A DNA stretch of 64,000 nt from JALYGY01 sp963800975. GTDB lineage: Bacteria; Actinomycetota; Rubrobacteria; Rubrobacterales; Rubrobacteraceae. The stretch spans positions 186,001-250,000 of the forward strand of contig CAWDDB010000013.1 of NCBI GenBank assembly GCA_963800975.1, given 5' to 3'. The position numbers and the translations under genes are program-made. Positions within the stretch are counted from its first letter, which is position 1, and each line of letters starts with the position of its first letter. Of the stretch, positions 17,724 to 25,935 are shown in pieces. Below the pieces are notes generated by a model. It did no database searches, was not told where the DNA came from, and saw only the letters and a list, made by a program, of their open reading frames with translations.

Positions 17724-18083
17724 ATGGCTGAGGAACGCTGCGACCTTATCTGCATCGACGCCCCGCGGGCCGAGGCGATACGCGAGGGGCTGTTGGGGGA
17801 TGGGATCGCCCGCGGCGCCGCCGAGCGGGCGAGGGCGCTGGCGGATCCCACGCGCCTCACGCTTGCGGCCGCGCTGCGGGAAGGCGAGGAGCTGTGCGTG
17901 TGCGACCTCTCCTGGATAGCTGGCCGTTCGCAGAACCTTGTCTCGCACCACCTGAGGCAGCTGCGCGGTCAGGAGCTCGTTCGTTCGCGGCGCGACGGGA
18001 AGCTGGTGATGTATTCCCTGACCCCGGCGGGCCGCTCGTTGCTCGGCATGGTGCTCGGCGAGACGGTGGGAGAGCGGGCGTGA
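17724..18083 (+). CDS. CadC-type ArsR-family metal-sensing repressor
   Basis: A 119-residue ArsR/SmtB repressor. Metal-site cysteines are visible at Cys6 and Cys10 (ERCDLICID) and at Cys58 and Cys60 in the alpha-3 motif ELCVCDL. This closely matches the soft-metal (Cd/Pb/Zn) site of plasmid pI258 CadC. The DNA-recognition helix is SQNLVSHHLRQLRGQELV. ATG 17724 is chosen over an in-frame ATG at 17676 because the latter would add residues not seen in the family. The stop overlaps the ATPase start (GTGA). Expected to derepress the efflux operon when metal binds. Confidence 0.92.
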   Translation: MAEERCDLICIDAPRAEAIREGLLGDGIARGAAERARALADPTRLTLAAALREGEELCVCDLSWIAGRSQNLVSHHLRQLRGQELVRSRRDGKLVMYSLTPAGRSLLGMVLGETVGERA

Positions 18084-20272
18084 GAGAGAAGAAGATGCTT
18101 CCCGTCCTGGGGCAGGAGCCTCTGCGGGAGGATCCGGCGGTCCGCGAAGATGCTGCCCCGGTGGGCGGGGCCGAGCGGACCGTGATTCGGGTCGAGGGGA
18201 TGGACTGCGCGAGCTGCGCCACGACCGTAGAAAGGCGGGTGGCCCAGCTTCCCGGCGTGCGCAGGGCGGTGGTCAACTTCGCCGCGGGCAGGCTCGACGC
18301 GGAGCACGACCCTGGCCTCGATGTCGGGGACCTAGAGAAGGCCGTCAGGGAAGCCGGATACGAGGTTGGCGAGAAGGATGGTGGCGAGAGGAAGGCTTTC
18401 TGGCGCACCCCGCGGGCCCTCTCGCTCTTCGCCGCCGTTGTGCTGTTCGCGCTGGGGCTCGGCCTCGGGTTGGCTGGCGCGCCCGAGGCGGTTCGCGTCG
18501 GCGTTTACCTGGCGGCGATCCTGGTCGGCGGGTTGCCGATCTTCCGGGCCGCGATCTCCGGCCTGAGGGCCAGGCACCTGGACATGAACGTGCTCATGAG
18601 CGCGGCCACGATAGGCGGAGCCGCGATAGGGGAGTGGGCGGAGGCGGCTTCCGTGGTCGTCCTGTTCGCCGCCGGTAACGCGCTCCAAGTCTACGCCGTG
18701 GACCGCACCCGAGGGGCCGTGCGCGCCCTCGCGGGGCTGGCCCCCGACGAGGTGCTGGTGCGCAGGGGCGGCTCCGAGGTAATGGTGCCCGCGGGTGCCG
18801 TCGCCGTCGGGGAGACGGTCGTGGTCAGGCCGGGCGAGAGGCTGGCCGTGGACGGGGAGGTGATCGAGGGCCAGAGCGCGGTCGACGAGTCGCCAGTTAC
18901 GGGCGAGAGCGCCCCGTCAGAGAAGGGACCGGGCGACGCGGTCTACTCTGGCAGCCTGAACGGCAGCGGGGGTTTGCTGGTCCGCGCCTTGCGCGAGGCG
19001 AGCGACTCGACGCTGCAGCGCGTCGCGCGGCTCGTCGAGGAGGCGCAGGCGACCAGGGCCCCGTCGGAGCAGTTCGTCGACCGCTTCTCGCGCGTCTACA
19101 CGCCGGTCGTGGTGGCCGTGGCGGTCGCCGTCGCCGTCGTGCCGCCGCTGCTCGGCGCTTCGTTCGGGGAGTGGTTCTACAGGGCGCTCGCGCTGCTCAT
19201 AATCGCCTGCCCGTGCGCGCTGGTGATCTCCACCCCCGTGACGGTCGTCTCGGGGATCGGGGCCGCCTCCCGGCGTGGCATCCTGGTCAAGGGTGGGGCA
19301 GCTCTCGAGGCCGCCGGACGCCTCAAGGCGCTGGCCTTCGACAAGACCGGCACCCTCACCGAGGGGAGGCCGGTTCTCTCCCGCGTGGTCGCGTTGGGGG
19401 ATCATGGAGAGGAGGACGCGTTGCGGATCGCGGCCTCGATCGAGCGCCGCTCGGAGCATCCCCTGGCCCACGCCATCCTGTCCGCGGCCGAAGGGCACGA
19501 GCTGCCGCCGGTCGAGGGCTTCCGCTCCGTCGCCGGCCGAGGCGCCGAGGGCTCCGTCGCCGGGCGCGGGTACCTCGTCGGCAGCGCCCGGCTCTTCGAG
19601 GAGCGCGGCATCGCGCTGGGTGCCGCCGAGGCGGCGCTCGCGGAGGTCGAGGCCGCGGGCGAGACGCCCGTGGTGCTCGGGAACGAGGATGGCCCCCTGG
19701 CGATCTTTGGCCTCGTGGACGCTCCACGACCAGAAGCCCGAGCGACCCTCGAGGCCCTGCGCGCTTCGGGGGTGCGAGAACTCGTGATGCTCACGGGCGA
19801 CGCCGAGGCGCCGGCAAAGAGGATCGCGGGCGAGCTCGGGATCGATTACAGGGCGCGGCTGCTGCCGGAGCAGAAGGTGGAGGCCGTGCGCGAGCTCGTC
19901 TCGGAGCACGGCGACGCCGGCATGGTCGGAGACGGGGTAAACGACGCCCCTGCGCTCGCCGCCTCCTCGGTCGGGTTTGCCATGGGGGCCGCGGGGACCG
20001 ACGTGGCCCTCGAGACGGCCGACGTTGCCCTCATGCAGGACGACCTGCCTAAGCTGGCAGAGGCGGTGAGACTCTCGCGGTCGGCCGAGCGGATCATCAA
20101 GCAGAACGTAGTCGTCTCGATCGCCTTGAAGGGCCTGTTCGTCCTGCTCGCCCCCTTCGGCCTGGTGGCGCTCTGGCTCGCGGTGCTGGCCGACATGGGC
20201 ACCTCCATCGGCGTTACGCTGAACGGCCTCCGCCTGTTCCGGGAAGGCAAGAATCGCGGCGGTAGTCGGTGA
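18080..20272 (+). CDS. cadA: P1B-type Cd/Zn/Pb-translocating ATPase
   Basis: A 730-residue heavy-metal efflux pump. An N-terminal HMA domain carries GMDCASC (Cys43, Cys46). The membrane CPC motif is at residues 377-379, the phosphorylation site DKTGTLT begins at Asp421, and the hinge GDGVNDAPALA lies near residue 615. SPVTGES marks the actuator domain and SEHPLAHAI the nucleotide-binding HP motif. GTG 18080 is preferred because it overlaps the repressor stop and gives a normal length. CPC plus a single HMA domain and a CadC-like repressor point to Cd/Zn/Pb rather than Cu. Confidence 0.93.
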   Translation: MREKKMLPVLGQEPLREDPAVREDAAPVGGAERTVIRVEGMDCASCATTVERRVAQLPGVRRAVVNFAAGRLDAEHDPGLDVGDLEKAVREAGYEVGEKDGGERKAFWRTPRALSLFAAVVLFALGLGLGLAGAPEAVRVGVYLAAILVGGLPIFRAAISGLRARHLDMNVLMSAATIGGAAIGEWAEAASVVVLFAAGNALQVYAVDRTRGAVRALAGLAPDEVLVRRGGSEVMVPAGAVAVGETVVVRPGERLAVDGEVIEGQSAVDESPVTGESAPSEKGPGDAVYSGSLNGSGGLLVRALREASDSTLQRVARLVEEAQATRAPSEQFVDRFSRVYTPVVVAVAVAVAVVPPLLGASFGEWFYRALALLIIACPCALVISTPVTVVSGIGAASRRGILVKGGAALEAAGRLKALAFDKTGTLTEGRPVLSRVVALGDHGEEDALRIAASIERRSEHPLAHAILSAAEGHELPPVEGFRSVAGRGAEGSVAGRGYLVGSARLFEERGIALGAAEAALAEVEAAGETPVVLGNEDGPLAIFGLVDAPRPEARATLEALRASGVRELVMLTGDAEAPAKRIAGELGIDYRARLLPEQKVEAVRELVSEHGDAGMVGDGVNDAPALAASSVGFAMGAAGTDVALETADVALMQDDLPKLAEAVRLSRSAERIIKQNVVVSIALKGLFVLLAPFGLVALWLAVLADMGTSIGVTLNGLRLFREGKNRGGSR

Positions 20273-20916
20273 AGCGAGATGGGGTGGATCCCCGGCTTGT
20301 ATGGGTGCTCGCCGCGGCCTTCGTCGCAATGTCCGCGCTCGCCGTCTGGGTTTACTTCTCGGACAGGCCCCCGGGCAACGACTCGGCGGAGGCCGGCTTC
20401 GCCCGCGACATGATGGTCCACCACGCCCAGGCGGTCGAGCTGGCCGAGATCGTGCGGGACAAGACGGACAGCGAGGATATCAGGGTGCTGGCCAGCGACA
20501 TCTCCCTGACCCAGCAGGCCCAGATAGGACAGATGCAGGGCTGGCTCGCCGTCTGGGGGTTGCCTGCCACAGGGACCGAGCCGGCGATGGCCTGGATGGG
20601 CCACCCGACCGAGGGCCGGATGCCGGGAATGGCGACGCCAGAGGAGATCAACCGCCTCAGGAACGCGCCTCCCGACGAGGCCGACGAGCTCTTCTTGCGG
20701 CTCATGATCCCGCACCACCGCGGCGCCCTCGGCATGTCCCGGGCTGTCATGGAGGAGACCGATCGCCCAGAGGTCGAGGAGCTCGCGGGCGCCATCCGCG
20801 CCTCGCAGGAGGCCGAGATCACCGTGATGGAAGATTTGATCCGTGCCCGGGGCGCGGAGCCCCCACCCGCCCAGGACGGTGCGCACGACCACAGCTCGCA
20901 CATGGAGGACATGTAG
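20269..20916 (+). CDS. DUF305 family membrane-anchored protein
   Basis: A 215-residue protein of the ferritin-like DUF305 family. An N-terminal membrane segment (LVWVLAAAFVAMSALAVWVYF) is followed by two His-rich helical motifs, MVHHAQAVELAEI and MIPHHRGALGMSRAVM, and a His/Met tail ending DHSSHMEDM. GTG 20269 overlaps the cadA stop, so it belongs to the metal-efflux operon. DUF305 proteins often travel with copper or other metal resistance genes; metal binding outside the membrane is likely but not proven. Confidence 0.88.
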   Translation: MKRDGVDPRLVWVLAAAFVAMSALAVWVYFSDRPPGNDSAEAGFARDMMVHHAQAVELAEIVRDKTDSEDIRVLASDISLTQQAQIGQMQGWLAVWGLPATGTEPAMAWMGHPTEGRMPGMATPEEINRLRNAPPDEADELFLRLMIPHHRGALGMSRAVMEETDRPEVEELAGAIRASQEAEITVMEDLIRARGAEPPPAQDGAHDHSSHMEDM

Positions 20917-20999
20917 GGGCCTCTCGTCCCGCGGGGGTTAGGATACGGGAGCGCCGAGACCGTCGCACTTTTTTCGATGGGCCCGATGGCGGCCCCCAT

Positions 21000-21416
21000 C
21001 TACGCAGGCGCGTCCGGGAGCGCTCTCTCGACCAGGTCGCATTCTTCCAGGCTCAGGCACTCGCAGCGCAGGCCTTTCTCCAGGAGCCGCTTCATGCCCA
21101 ACGCCCGCTCCACCAGCGCCTCTACCTCGGGCAACTTATCCTGGGCGAGGAGACGCCAGCGCTCCGATGGTGGGGTGTCCTCGGAGAACCCGTCCAACAG
21201 CGTTCGGATCTCGGCGAGGGTGAACCCGGCCTGCCGGGCGACCCGTACGACCGACAGCCGGTCGAGCACCTCGGTAAGCACCTTACCTTCGTAACTGCGG
21301 CGTCCGTTGTTGCGTCCCGGCCGCGGCAGCACGCCAACGCTCTCGTAATAGCGCAACGCAGACGGCCTGATGCCCGCAACGCTGGCCACCTCACCGATGC
21401 TCCTGGACCCTGCCAC
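21000..21416 (-). CDS. MerR-family regulator with C-terminal cysteines
   Basis: A 138-residue MerR protein: SIGEVASVAGIRPSALRYYESVGVLP (helix-turn-helix and wing), GRRSYEGKVLTEVLDRLSVVRVARQAGFTL, then the dimerisation helix. The tail GLRCECLSLEECDL carries Cys118, Cys120 and Cys126, which could bind metal or an Fe-S cluster, or sense redox state. It faces the gene at 21496 across a 19-bp-spaced promoter that has the features of a MerR-activated site. Confidence 0.9.
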   Translation of the reverse strand: MAGSRSIGEVASVAGIRPSALRYYESVGVLPRPGRNNGRRSYEGKVLTEVLDRLSVVRVARQAGFTLAEIRTLLDGFSEDTPPSERWRLLAQDKLPEVEALVERALGMKRLLEKGLRCECLSLEECDLVERALPDAPA

Positions 21417-21426
21417 ATCATCCTCC

Positions 21427-21457
21427 TTGACTTAAAGCGCACTTTAACAAGTATAGT
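21427..21457 (+). promoter_or_regulatory. MerR-type promoter with 19-bp spacer and operator palindrome
   Basis: TTGACT (-35, 21427-21432) and TATAGT (-10, 21452-21457) are separated by 19 bases, the over-long spacing typical of promoters remodelled by MerR activators. In the spacer TTAAAG / CTTTAA (21432-21437 and 21442-21447) forms a perfect inverted repeat. It points towards the gene at 21496 and is next to the divergent MerR gene. Confidence 0.75.
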
Positions 21458-21495
21458 CGAGGTCGCCTTGTGAGAACGTGGAGTAAGGAGGCCCC

Positions 21496-21957
21496 ATGAA
21501 CGGCGAAGCGGCGCACGAGGTTCCCATGGCCTGCGATTGGACGGCGCTCACGGCGGAGCAGCAGGAGCGGCAGTGGTCTCTGCGCCGGCAGCTGCGCGCG
21601 GACGTACTGGAGGTACGGGAGCTCGCGGACGGCTACGCTTTCAGGCACTCTCCCGAGAAGCCCGTGCTGATGGCTCTGGCGGAGTTCGTGGCCAACGAGC
21701 GTCTGTGCTGCCCCTTTTTCGAGTTCGGACTAACCGTCGAGCGTGGCGGCGGTCCGGTGTGGTTCCGGATGACGGGCGGAGAGCAGGCCAAGCGCGTTCT
21801 GGAGGCGGAGATGGGCCAACCTCTCGGCAGGACGAGCGCCGCGCGGGTGGAGATCTCGCGTGGACCCCGCCGCTCGGGTTCGTACACTTACGCGATCACG
21901 TCCCCGAGTAGCAAGAGCGTGGCAAAGGCGCCTCCCGCTACCGATACCAGGAAATAG
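21496..21957 (+). CDS. Conserved small protein of unknown function, probable MerR target
   Basis: A 153-residue soluble protein with no function I can assign. It belongs to a recurring type of small actinobacterial protein with the core VLEVRELADGYAFRHS, FVANERLCCPFFEFGLTVE (Cys71-Cys72) and GGPVWFRMTGGEQAKRVLEAEM; Cys13 lies in MACDWTAL. The C-terminal 40 residues are Arg/Ser-rich and probably dispensable. It is expressed from the MerR-type promoter immediately upstream. Paired cysteines plus a MerR partner suggest a metal or thiol stress role; that is inference only. Confidence 0.75.
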   Translation: MNGEAAHEVPMACDWTALTAEQQERQWSLRRQLRADVLEVRELADGYAFRHSPEKPVLMALAEFVANERLCCPFFEFGLTVERGGGPVWFRMTGGEQAKRVLEAEMGQPLGRTSAARVEISRGPRRSGSYTYAITSPSSKSVAKAPPATDTRK

Positions 21958-22101
21958 CGCGGGGCGGACGCCCTGTTACAATGGCCGCTACTTCCGGGCC
22001 GCGGCGCTCGAGCGCGGTAAAGCGGGTCCGCAACCCGGTCTCCGGGGCTCTCGTGGGGAGGGCGACCGAGAGCAGCACGCCAGTGGGGAGGGACAAAGGG
22101 G

Positions 22102-23580
22102 ATGGGGATGCGTGTATCGCGGGCGGGGCTCGTCAGGTATGTCGCCGTGGCGGTTGTTCTCTCGGCGATGTTGGGCACATCGGGGATCGAGGACGCAAGG
22201 GCGCAGGTTTCCGGTGGCGGAGAGGCGCGGAATGTGATCATCTTCGTCGGCGACGGGATGGGGACCTCGCACCGCGACCTCATCCGCTACGCCACGGTCG
22301 GAACCGAGGGGAGCCTGGCAATGGACTCGCTCCCCTACGCCGGCATGTCCCGCACGAGCCCGGACGACCCGGACGAGTTCGTAACCGACTCTGCGGCCGG
22401 GGGGACGTCCATAGCCACGGGCGTCAAGACGTTCAACGGGGCCGTGGGCGTGGACGCCGACGGCAACCCGGTTACCAGCGTGCTTGAGCAAGCCGAGCAG
22501 GCCGGGAAAGCTACTGGTCTGGTCACCAACAGCCAGGTAACGGACGCGACGCCAGCCTCGTTCGGGGCCCACGTCGAGGACAGGGACAACCAGAGCGAGA
22601 TCGCGCGCCAGTACCTGGAGTCGAGCAAGCCAGAGGTGATCCTGGGCGGAGGCGAGGACTACTGGTACCCCGAAGGCGACGCGGGCGCCTTCCCCGACGA
22701 GCCAAGGGAGGACCGGGAAGAGAAAAGCGCCGGCACCAAGGGTGACCTGGTCCGCGCTGCGGAGAACCTCGGCTACGAGTACGTGACGACCGCCAGCGAG
22801 CTCCGGGCCGCCACAGGGCCCAAAATCCTCGGCCTCTTCGCCAATGAGGAGATGTTCCAGCAGAACCCCGAAGGCCAGGGCGACGTCTACGACCCGACGG
22901 TCTCACTGCCCGAGATGACCCGCAAGGCGATCGAGGTGCTCTCTAGCAACCCGAACGGCTTCTTCCTCCTGGTCGAGGAAGAGGGCATAGACGAGATGGC
23001 CCACCAGAGCAACGCGGAGCTCGTCATACAGGCCGGCCAGCAGCTCGACGAGGCGGTCAAGGTCGGGAAGTCCTATGCCGCCGAGAGCGATCCCGGAACG
23101 CTCCTGATCGTGACCGCAGACCACGAGACCGGCAGCCTCGCCATCGAGGACACCAACGAGGTCCAGGACGACCCCGACTACCCCAACGAGACGGGAGAGG
23201 GCCGCACCGCCGAGGACGGGCCCTTCGACGTGGCCGGCTCGGACCACAAGTTCGTGGTGGACTGGACCACGGCCAACCACACCGCTGAAGACGTGCCCGT
23301 GACGGCGATGGGACCGGGGGCCGAGAACCTGACTGGCGTCTACCAGAACACCCACATCTACGAAGCCATGATGCAGGCTCTTTTCGGCTCAACCTACGCT
23401 TCGTCATCCGCGTCTGCGTCAGCGTCGGCTTCTGCTTCTGCCACTGCTTCCGCCGGAGAAGTGCCGGATACGGGTGGTCCGGCGATAGTGGCCATGCTGC
23501 CGCTCTCGCTGGCATTCGCCACGCTACTCGCAGGCGTCGCGGGGTTTTTCTCCTTGCGGCGTTTCCTGAGTAAGCCGTAG
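22102..23580 (+). CDS. Secreted alkaline phosphatase with putative sortase-like tail
   Basis: A 492-residue periplasmic/cell-surface phosphomonoesterase. The signal peptide ends at about ARA-Q (residue 34). Metal and catalytic motifs: IIFVGDGMG (Asp51), TDSAAGGTSIATG (nucleophile Ser97), EEEGIDEMAHQ and VTADHETGSLA. After the enzyme domain come a Ser/Ala dipeptide repeat, a VPDTGG motif resembling LPXTG, a hydrophobic segment and a basic tail RRFLSKP, the layout of sortase substrates. ATG 22102 has GGAGGG 9 bases upstream. No sortase gene is in the window. Confidence 0.9.
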   Translation: MGMRVSRAGLVRYVAVAVVLSAMLGTSGIEDARAQVSGGGEARNVIIFVGDGMGTSHRDLIRYATVGTEGSLAMDSLPYAGMSRTSPDDPDEFVTDSAAGGTSIATGVKTFNGAVGVDADGNPVTSVLEQAEQAGKATGLVTNSQVTDATPASFGAHVEDRDNQSEIARQYLESSKPEVILGGGEDYWYPEGDAGAFPDEPREDREEKSAGTKGDLVRAAENLGYEYVTTASELRAATGPKILGLFANEEMFQQNPEGQGDVYDPTVSLPEMTRKAIEVLSSNPNGFFLLVEEEGIDEMAHQSNAELVIQAGQQLDEAVKVGKSYAAESDPGTLLIVTADHETGSLAIEDTNEVQDDPDYPNETGEGRTAEDGPFDVAGSDHKFVVDWTTANHTAEDVPVTAMGPGAENLTGVYQNTHIYEAMMQALFGSTYASSSASASASASASATASAGEVPDTGGPAIVAMLPLSLAFATLLAGVAGFFSLRRFLSKP

Positions 23581-23620
23581 GATAGGGAGTCGGGGAAAAG
23601 GTAAGCCCGACTCCCTATCC
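23580..23620. terminator. Bidirectional intrinsic terminator
   Basis: GGATAGGGAGTCGGG (23580-23594) and CCCGACTCCCTATCC (23606-23620) form a perfect 15-bp stem with an 11-base loop, followed by TTTACT on the plus strand. It sits between convergent phosphatase and DUF309 genes and overlaps both stop codons, so it probably serves both. Confidence 0.85.
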
Positions 23621-24013
23621 TTTACTCCATTCCACCTTTGGTATTGTGGAGGTGTCGAACTCGCCCACGCGTTCGCGCCCTAGGTCTTCCAGTTCTTGCA
23701 GGCACTGCTCGCTCTCGCGCACGAGCCTGGCGACGTCCACTCCCAGGGTTACGGGCTCGAACTCCTTGAGGCGGGTGGTGCCGTTACGCAACAGGCCGGT
23801 GGCCCCGCGCCAGTTGCCGTTCTGGAGGTGGTAGAAGCCGACGCCGACCTGAAGGATGCCCTGGTACAGAAAGCGGACCCGGCGAGGCTCCTGCATCCAG
23901 GCCTCTTCCAGGTACTCGTGGCACTCGTAGAACTCGCCCCTATTGAACTCCTCTATGCCCTTGAGGGCGAGGTCCGGCAGGCCATCTGGCGAGCCGTCAG
24001 GGTCTTCGGTCAT
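23615..24013 (-). CDS. DUF309 family protein
   Basis: A 132-residue small helical protein of the DUF309 family: GIEEFNRGEFYECHEYLEEAW followed by RFLYQGILQVGVGFYHLQNGNWRGATGLLRNG, the family's two conserved helices with the F-H-E pattern. Function unknown. The start is set at MTEDPDG (24013); an upstream Ala-rich leader in the same frame belongs to intergenic DNA. It ends inside the shared terminator. Confidence 0.88.
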   Translation of the reverse strand: MTEDPDGSPDGLPDLALKGIEEFNRGEFYECHEYLEEAWMQEPRRVRFLYQGILQVGVGFYHLQNGNWRGATGLLRNGTTRLKEFEPVTLGVDVARLVRESEQCLQELEDLGRERVGEFDTSTIPKVEWSKG

Positions 24014-24023
24014 CCCGCGGGGA

Positions 24024-24269
24024 TCAGCCGCAGCCGCAGCCCCCACCGCAGCAGCCACCGCCGCCACCGCTGGCCATACGCGCGTCCATGACGGGGTTGG
24101 TCGAGAAGGAGGAGGCGCCAGGCGTTATGGCGGCGAAGTTCGAGATCACACGCCCGGAGTCCTCCGAGCCGCACTCGGGGCACTCCGCGACGTCGTCGGC
24201 CGCGCGCATCGGGCGCATGAGGTCGAAGCGCTCCTCGCAGTCCGCGCACTTGTACTCGTAGAGGGCCAT
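24024..24269 (-). CDS. FmdB-type zinc-ribbon protein
   Basis: An 81-residue protein: MALYEYKCADCEERFDLMRP, then AECPECGSEDSGRVIS. Two CxxC pairs form the FmdB regulatory zinc ribbon, and the tail GGGGGCCGGGCGCG is Gly/Cys-rich. ATG 24269 is the only start that keeps the family N-terminus. Such proteins are common and poorly characterised; FmdB itself was linked to amidase gene control. It lies 10 bp upstream of DUF309 on the same strand. Confidence 0.88.
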   Translation of the reverse strand: MALYEYKCADCEERFDLMRPMRAADDVAECPECGSEDSGRVISNFAAITPGASSFSTNPVMDARMASGGGGGCCGGGCGCG

Positions 24270-24374
24270 CCTTATCCCACCTCTCGTTCGGCAACCATCC
24301 AGGAAAGACATTGTACCGCGACCCGCGCGTTGAAGAACAGGGGAGCGAGGCGTAAACTCAGTTGCCGATAAGAT

Positions 24375-24447
24375 GGGGCCGTAGCTCAGTCGGGAGAGCG
24401 CCGCCTTTGCACGGCGGAGGTCAGGGGTTCGAATCCCCTCGGCTCCA
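24375..24447 (+). tRNA. tRNA-Ala (anticodon TGC), integration target
   Basis: Full cloverleaf of 73 bases. Acceptor GGGGCCG pairs with CGGCTCC and includes the G3-U70 wobble that identifies tRNA-Ala; discriminator A is at 24447. D-stem GCTC/GAGC, anticodon stem CCGCC/GGCGG, anticodon TGC at 24408-24410, T-loop TTCGAAT. CCA is not encoded. Its 3' 45 bases (24405-24449) are repeated at 37701, 42313 and 49403, marking it as the attachment gene for integrated elements. Confidence 0.98.
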
Positions 24448-24615
24448 CTCGGAGAGCGTGCAGCATTTTCGTTGGAACGTGAGAGTGGGTAGAGACTCCG
24501 GAGCCAAACTGGGGTTGTGCTACAACTAACACTGCGAGGCGACCTCCAAAGCGCATGCCGCACTACGATTCGACAGGACGGTCGACAGATTAACCTTAGA
24601 CTTGTCCGAGAGGGG

Positions 24616-25935
24616 CTACCAGCCGGAGAAGGCTTCGACGACCTCGTCCGAAACCTTGCCCTCGGCCGTGTCCCGTAGGGCACGGTCTAGGATTTCGACG
24701 GCGGAGTTCGCTTCTTTCTCGCTCATCGTGAGCGGCGGGGTCAGCTCGAGAACGTTGGAGTGGGTGCCGACATAGAACAGGACGAGACCAAGCTCGAAGG
24801 CACGATAGACGACCTTGGCGGTATCTCGAGGGGCCGGGGTGCGGGTTGTCCGATCGGTAACGAGGTCGATACCTAGCGCGAGGCCGCGGCCTCGTACTTG
24901 ACCGATGATCTCGTGGTGATCCATCAGGGACTCGAGGCCCTCCCTGAGCACCTCGCCGCACAGTCGAGCGTTCTCGATCAAGCCCTGAGACTGGATGGTG
25001 TCTAGTACGGCCGTCCCGGCTGAGGCACAAACGGGGTTGCCCGCGGTCGTCTGCAACGCGAACGCGGGTGCGACGTCGAGCACTTCGGCGGGACCCACGA
25101 CGGCGGAGATCGGAAGTCCACCCCCCAGGCCCTTCCCGAACGTCACCAGGTCTGGGGTCACCCCTTCGTGCTGGAAAGCGTGCAGCAAGCCGGTGCGGCC
25201 GAGACCGACCTTGACCTCGTCGCAAACAAGCAAGATCCCGTATTCCTGACACCGTTTCTCTACCTCGGCAAAGAAACCCATCGCAGGGACTATCATGCCG
25301 CCATCGGATTGAATGGGCTCGAAAATGAGTGCGGCGACATCCTCAGGGGGGCAGATAGTATCGAACACGTAGTCGATGTAGGCTAGGGTCATCTCCGCAG
25401 GATCTCCCGGCAGCGCCGGCCGAAACGGGTCGGGATACGGCACGTGAACGAGCCCAGGGCGTGGCGGGCTGTGGCTCTGCGCCGAGTGCCCCGAGACGGC
25501 CATCGACCCGGTGGTGCCACCATGGTACGCACCGACGAACGTGACAAAGCGTCGACGTCCGGTGGCGGCTTCGATGGCGCGCACGGCCGCCTCGTTGGCG
25601 TCTGAACCGGAGTGGCCGAGCCACACTCGTCTCTCCCCGTGCCCGGGCGTGAGCTCGAGCAAACGCTCGGCGAGGCGCACGGCCGGCTCGTTCACCGAGG
25701 AGAGGATGCTGGCCGAAGCCATGTCTTTCGTGGCACCCGTGACGGCCTCCTGGATAGCCGGGTGACCGTAGCCGAGGCTCGCGGCCCCCCACGAGGCCGA
25801 CAGGTCGAGGAGGTGGCGGCCGTTCTCGTCCGTGAGGTAGGAGCCCCTGCCTCCCGTAACCGACAGAGGAAAGAAACGCAGCTTCTCGATACCGGCTATG
25901 CACCGCGCATCACGTTCAGTTAGCGTCATCGCCAC
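24616..25935 (-). CDS. Class III (omega) aminotransferase
   Basis: A 439-residue PLP enzyme of the 4-aminobutyrate/ornithine aminotransferase family. LLDLSASWGAASLGYGHPAIQEAV at the N-terminal substrate region; VWLGHSGSDANEAAVRAIEAATGR; GAYHGGTTGSMAVSG; ILLVCDEVKVGLGRTG; the PLP-lysine context is VTFGKGLGGGLPISAVVG. Substrate not predictable beyond an omega-amino compound or amine. It overlaps the 3' end of the RpiR regulator gene by 20 bases, so the two are co-transcribed. Leftmost gene of module A. Confidence 0.9.
   Translation of the reverse strand: MAMTLTERDARCIAGIEKLRFFPLSVTGGRGSYLTDENGRHLLDLSASWGAASLGYGHPAIQEAVTGATKDMASASILSSVNEPAVRLAERLLELTPGHGERRVWLGHSGSDANEAAVRAIEAATGRRRFVTFVGAYHGGTTGSMAVSGHSAQSHSPPRPGLVHVPYPDPFRPALPGDPAEMTLAYIDYVFDTICPPEDVAALIFEPIQSDGGMIVPAMGFFAEVEKRCQEYGILLVCDEVKVGLGRTGLLHAFQHEGVTPDLVTFGKGLGGGLPISAVVGPAEVLDVAPAFALQTTAGNPVCASAGTAVLDTIQSQGLIENARLCGEVLREGLESLMDHHEIIGQVRGRGLALGIDLVTDRTTRTPAPRDTAKVVYRAFELGLVLFYVGTHSNVLELTPPLTMSEKEANSAVEILDRALRDTAEGKVSDEVVEAFSGW

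Noticed and set aside
20976..21000. Hairpin GATGGG...CCCATC as a terminator for the MerR gene
   Set aside because: On the MerR-coding strand the stem is followed by an A-run, not a T-run.
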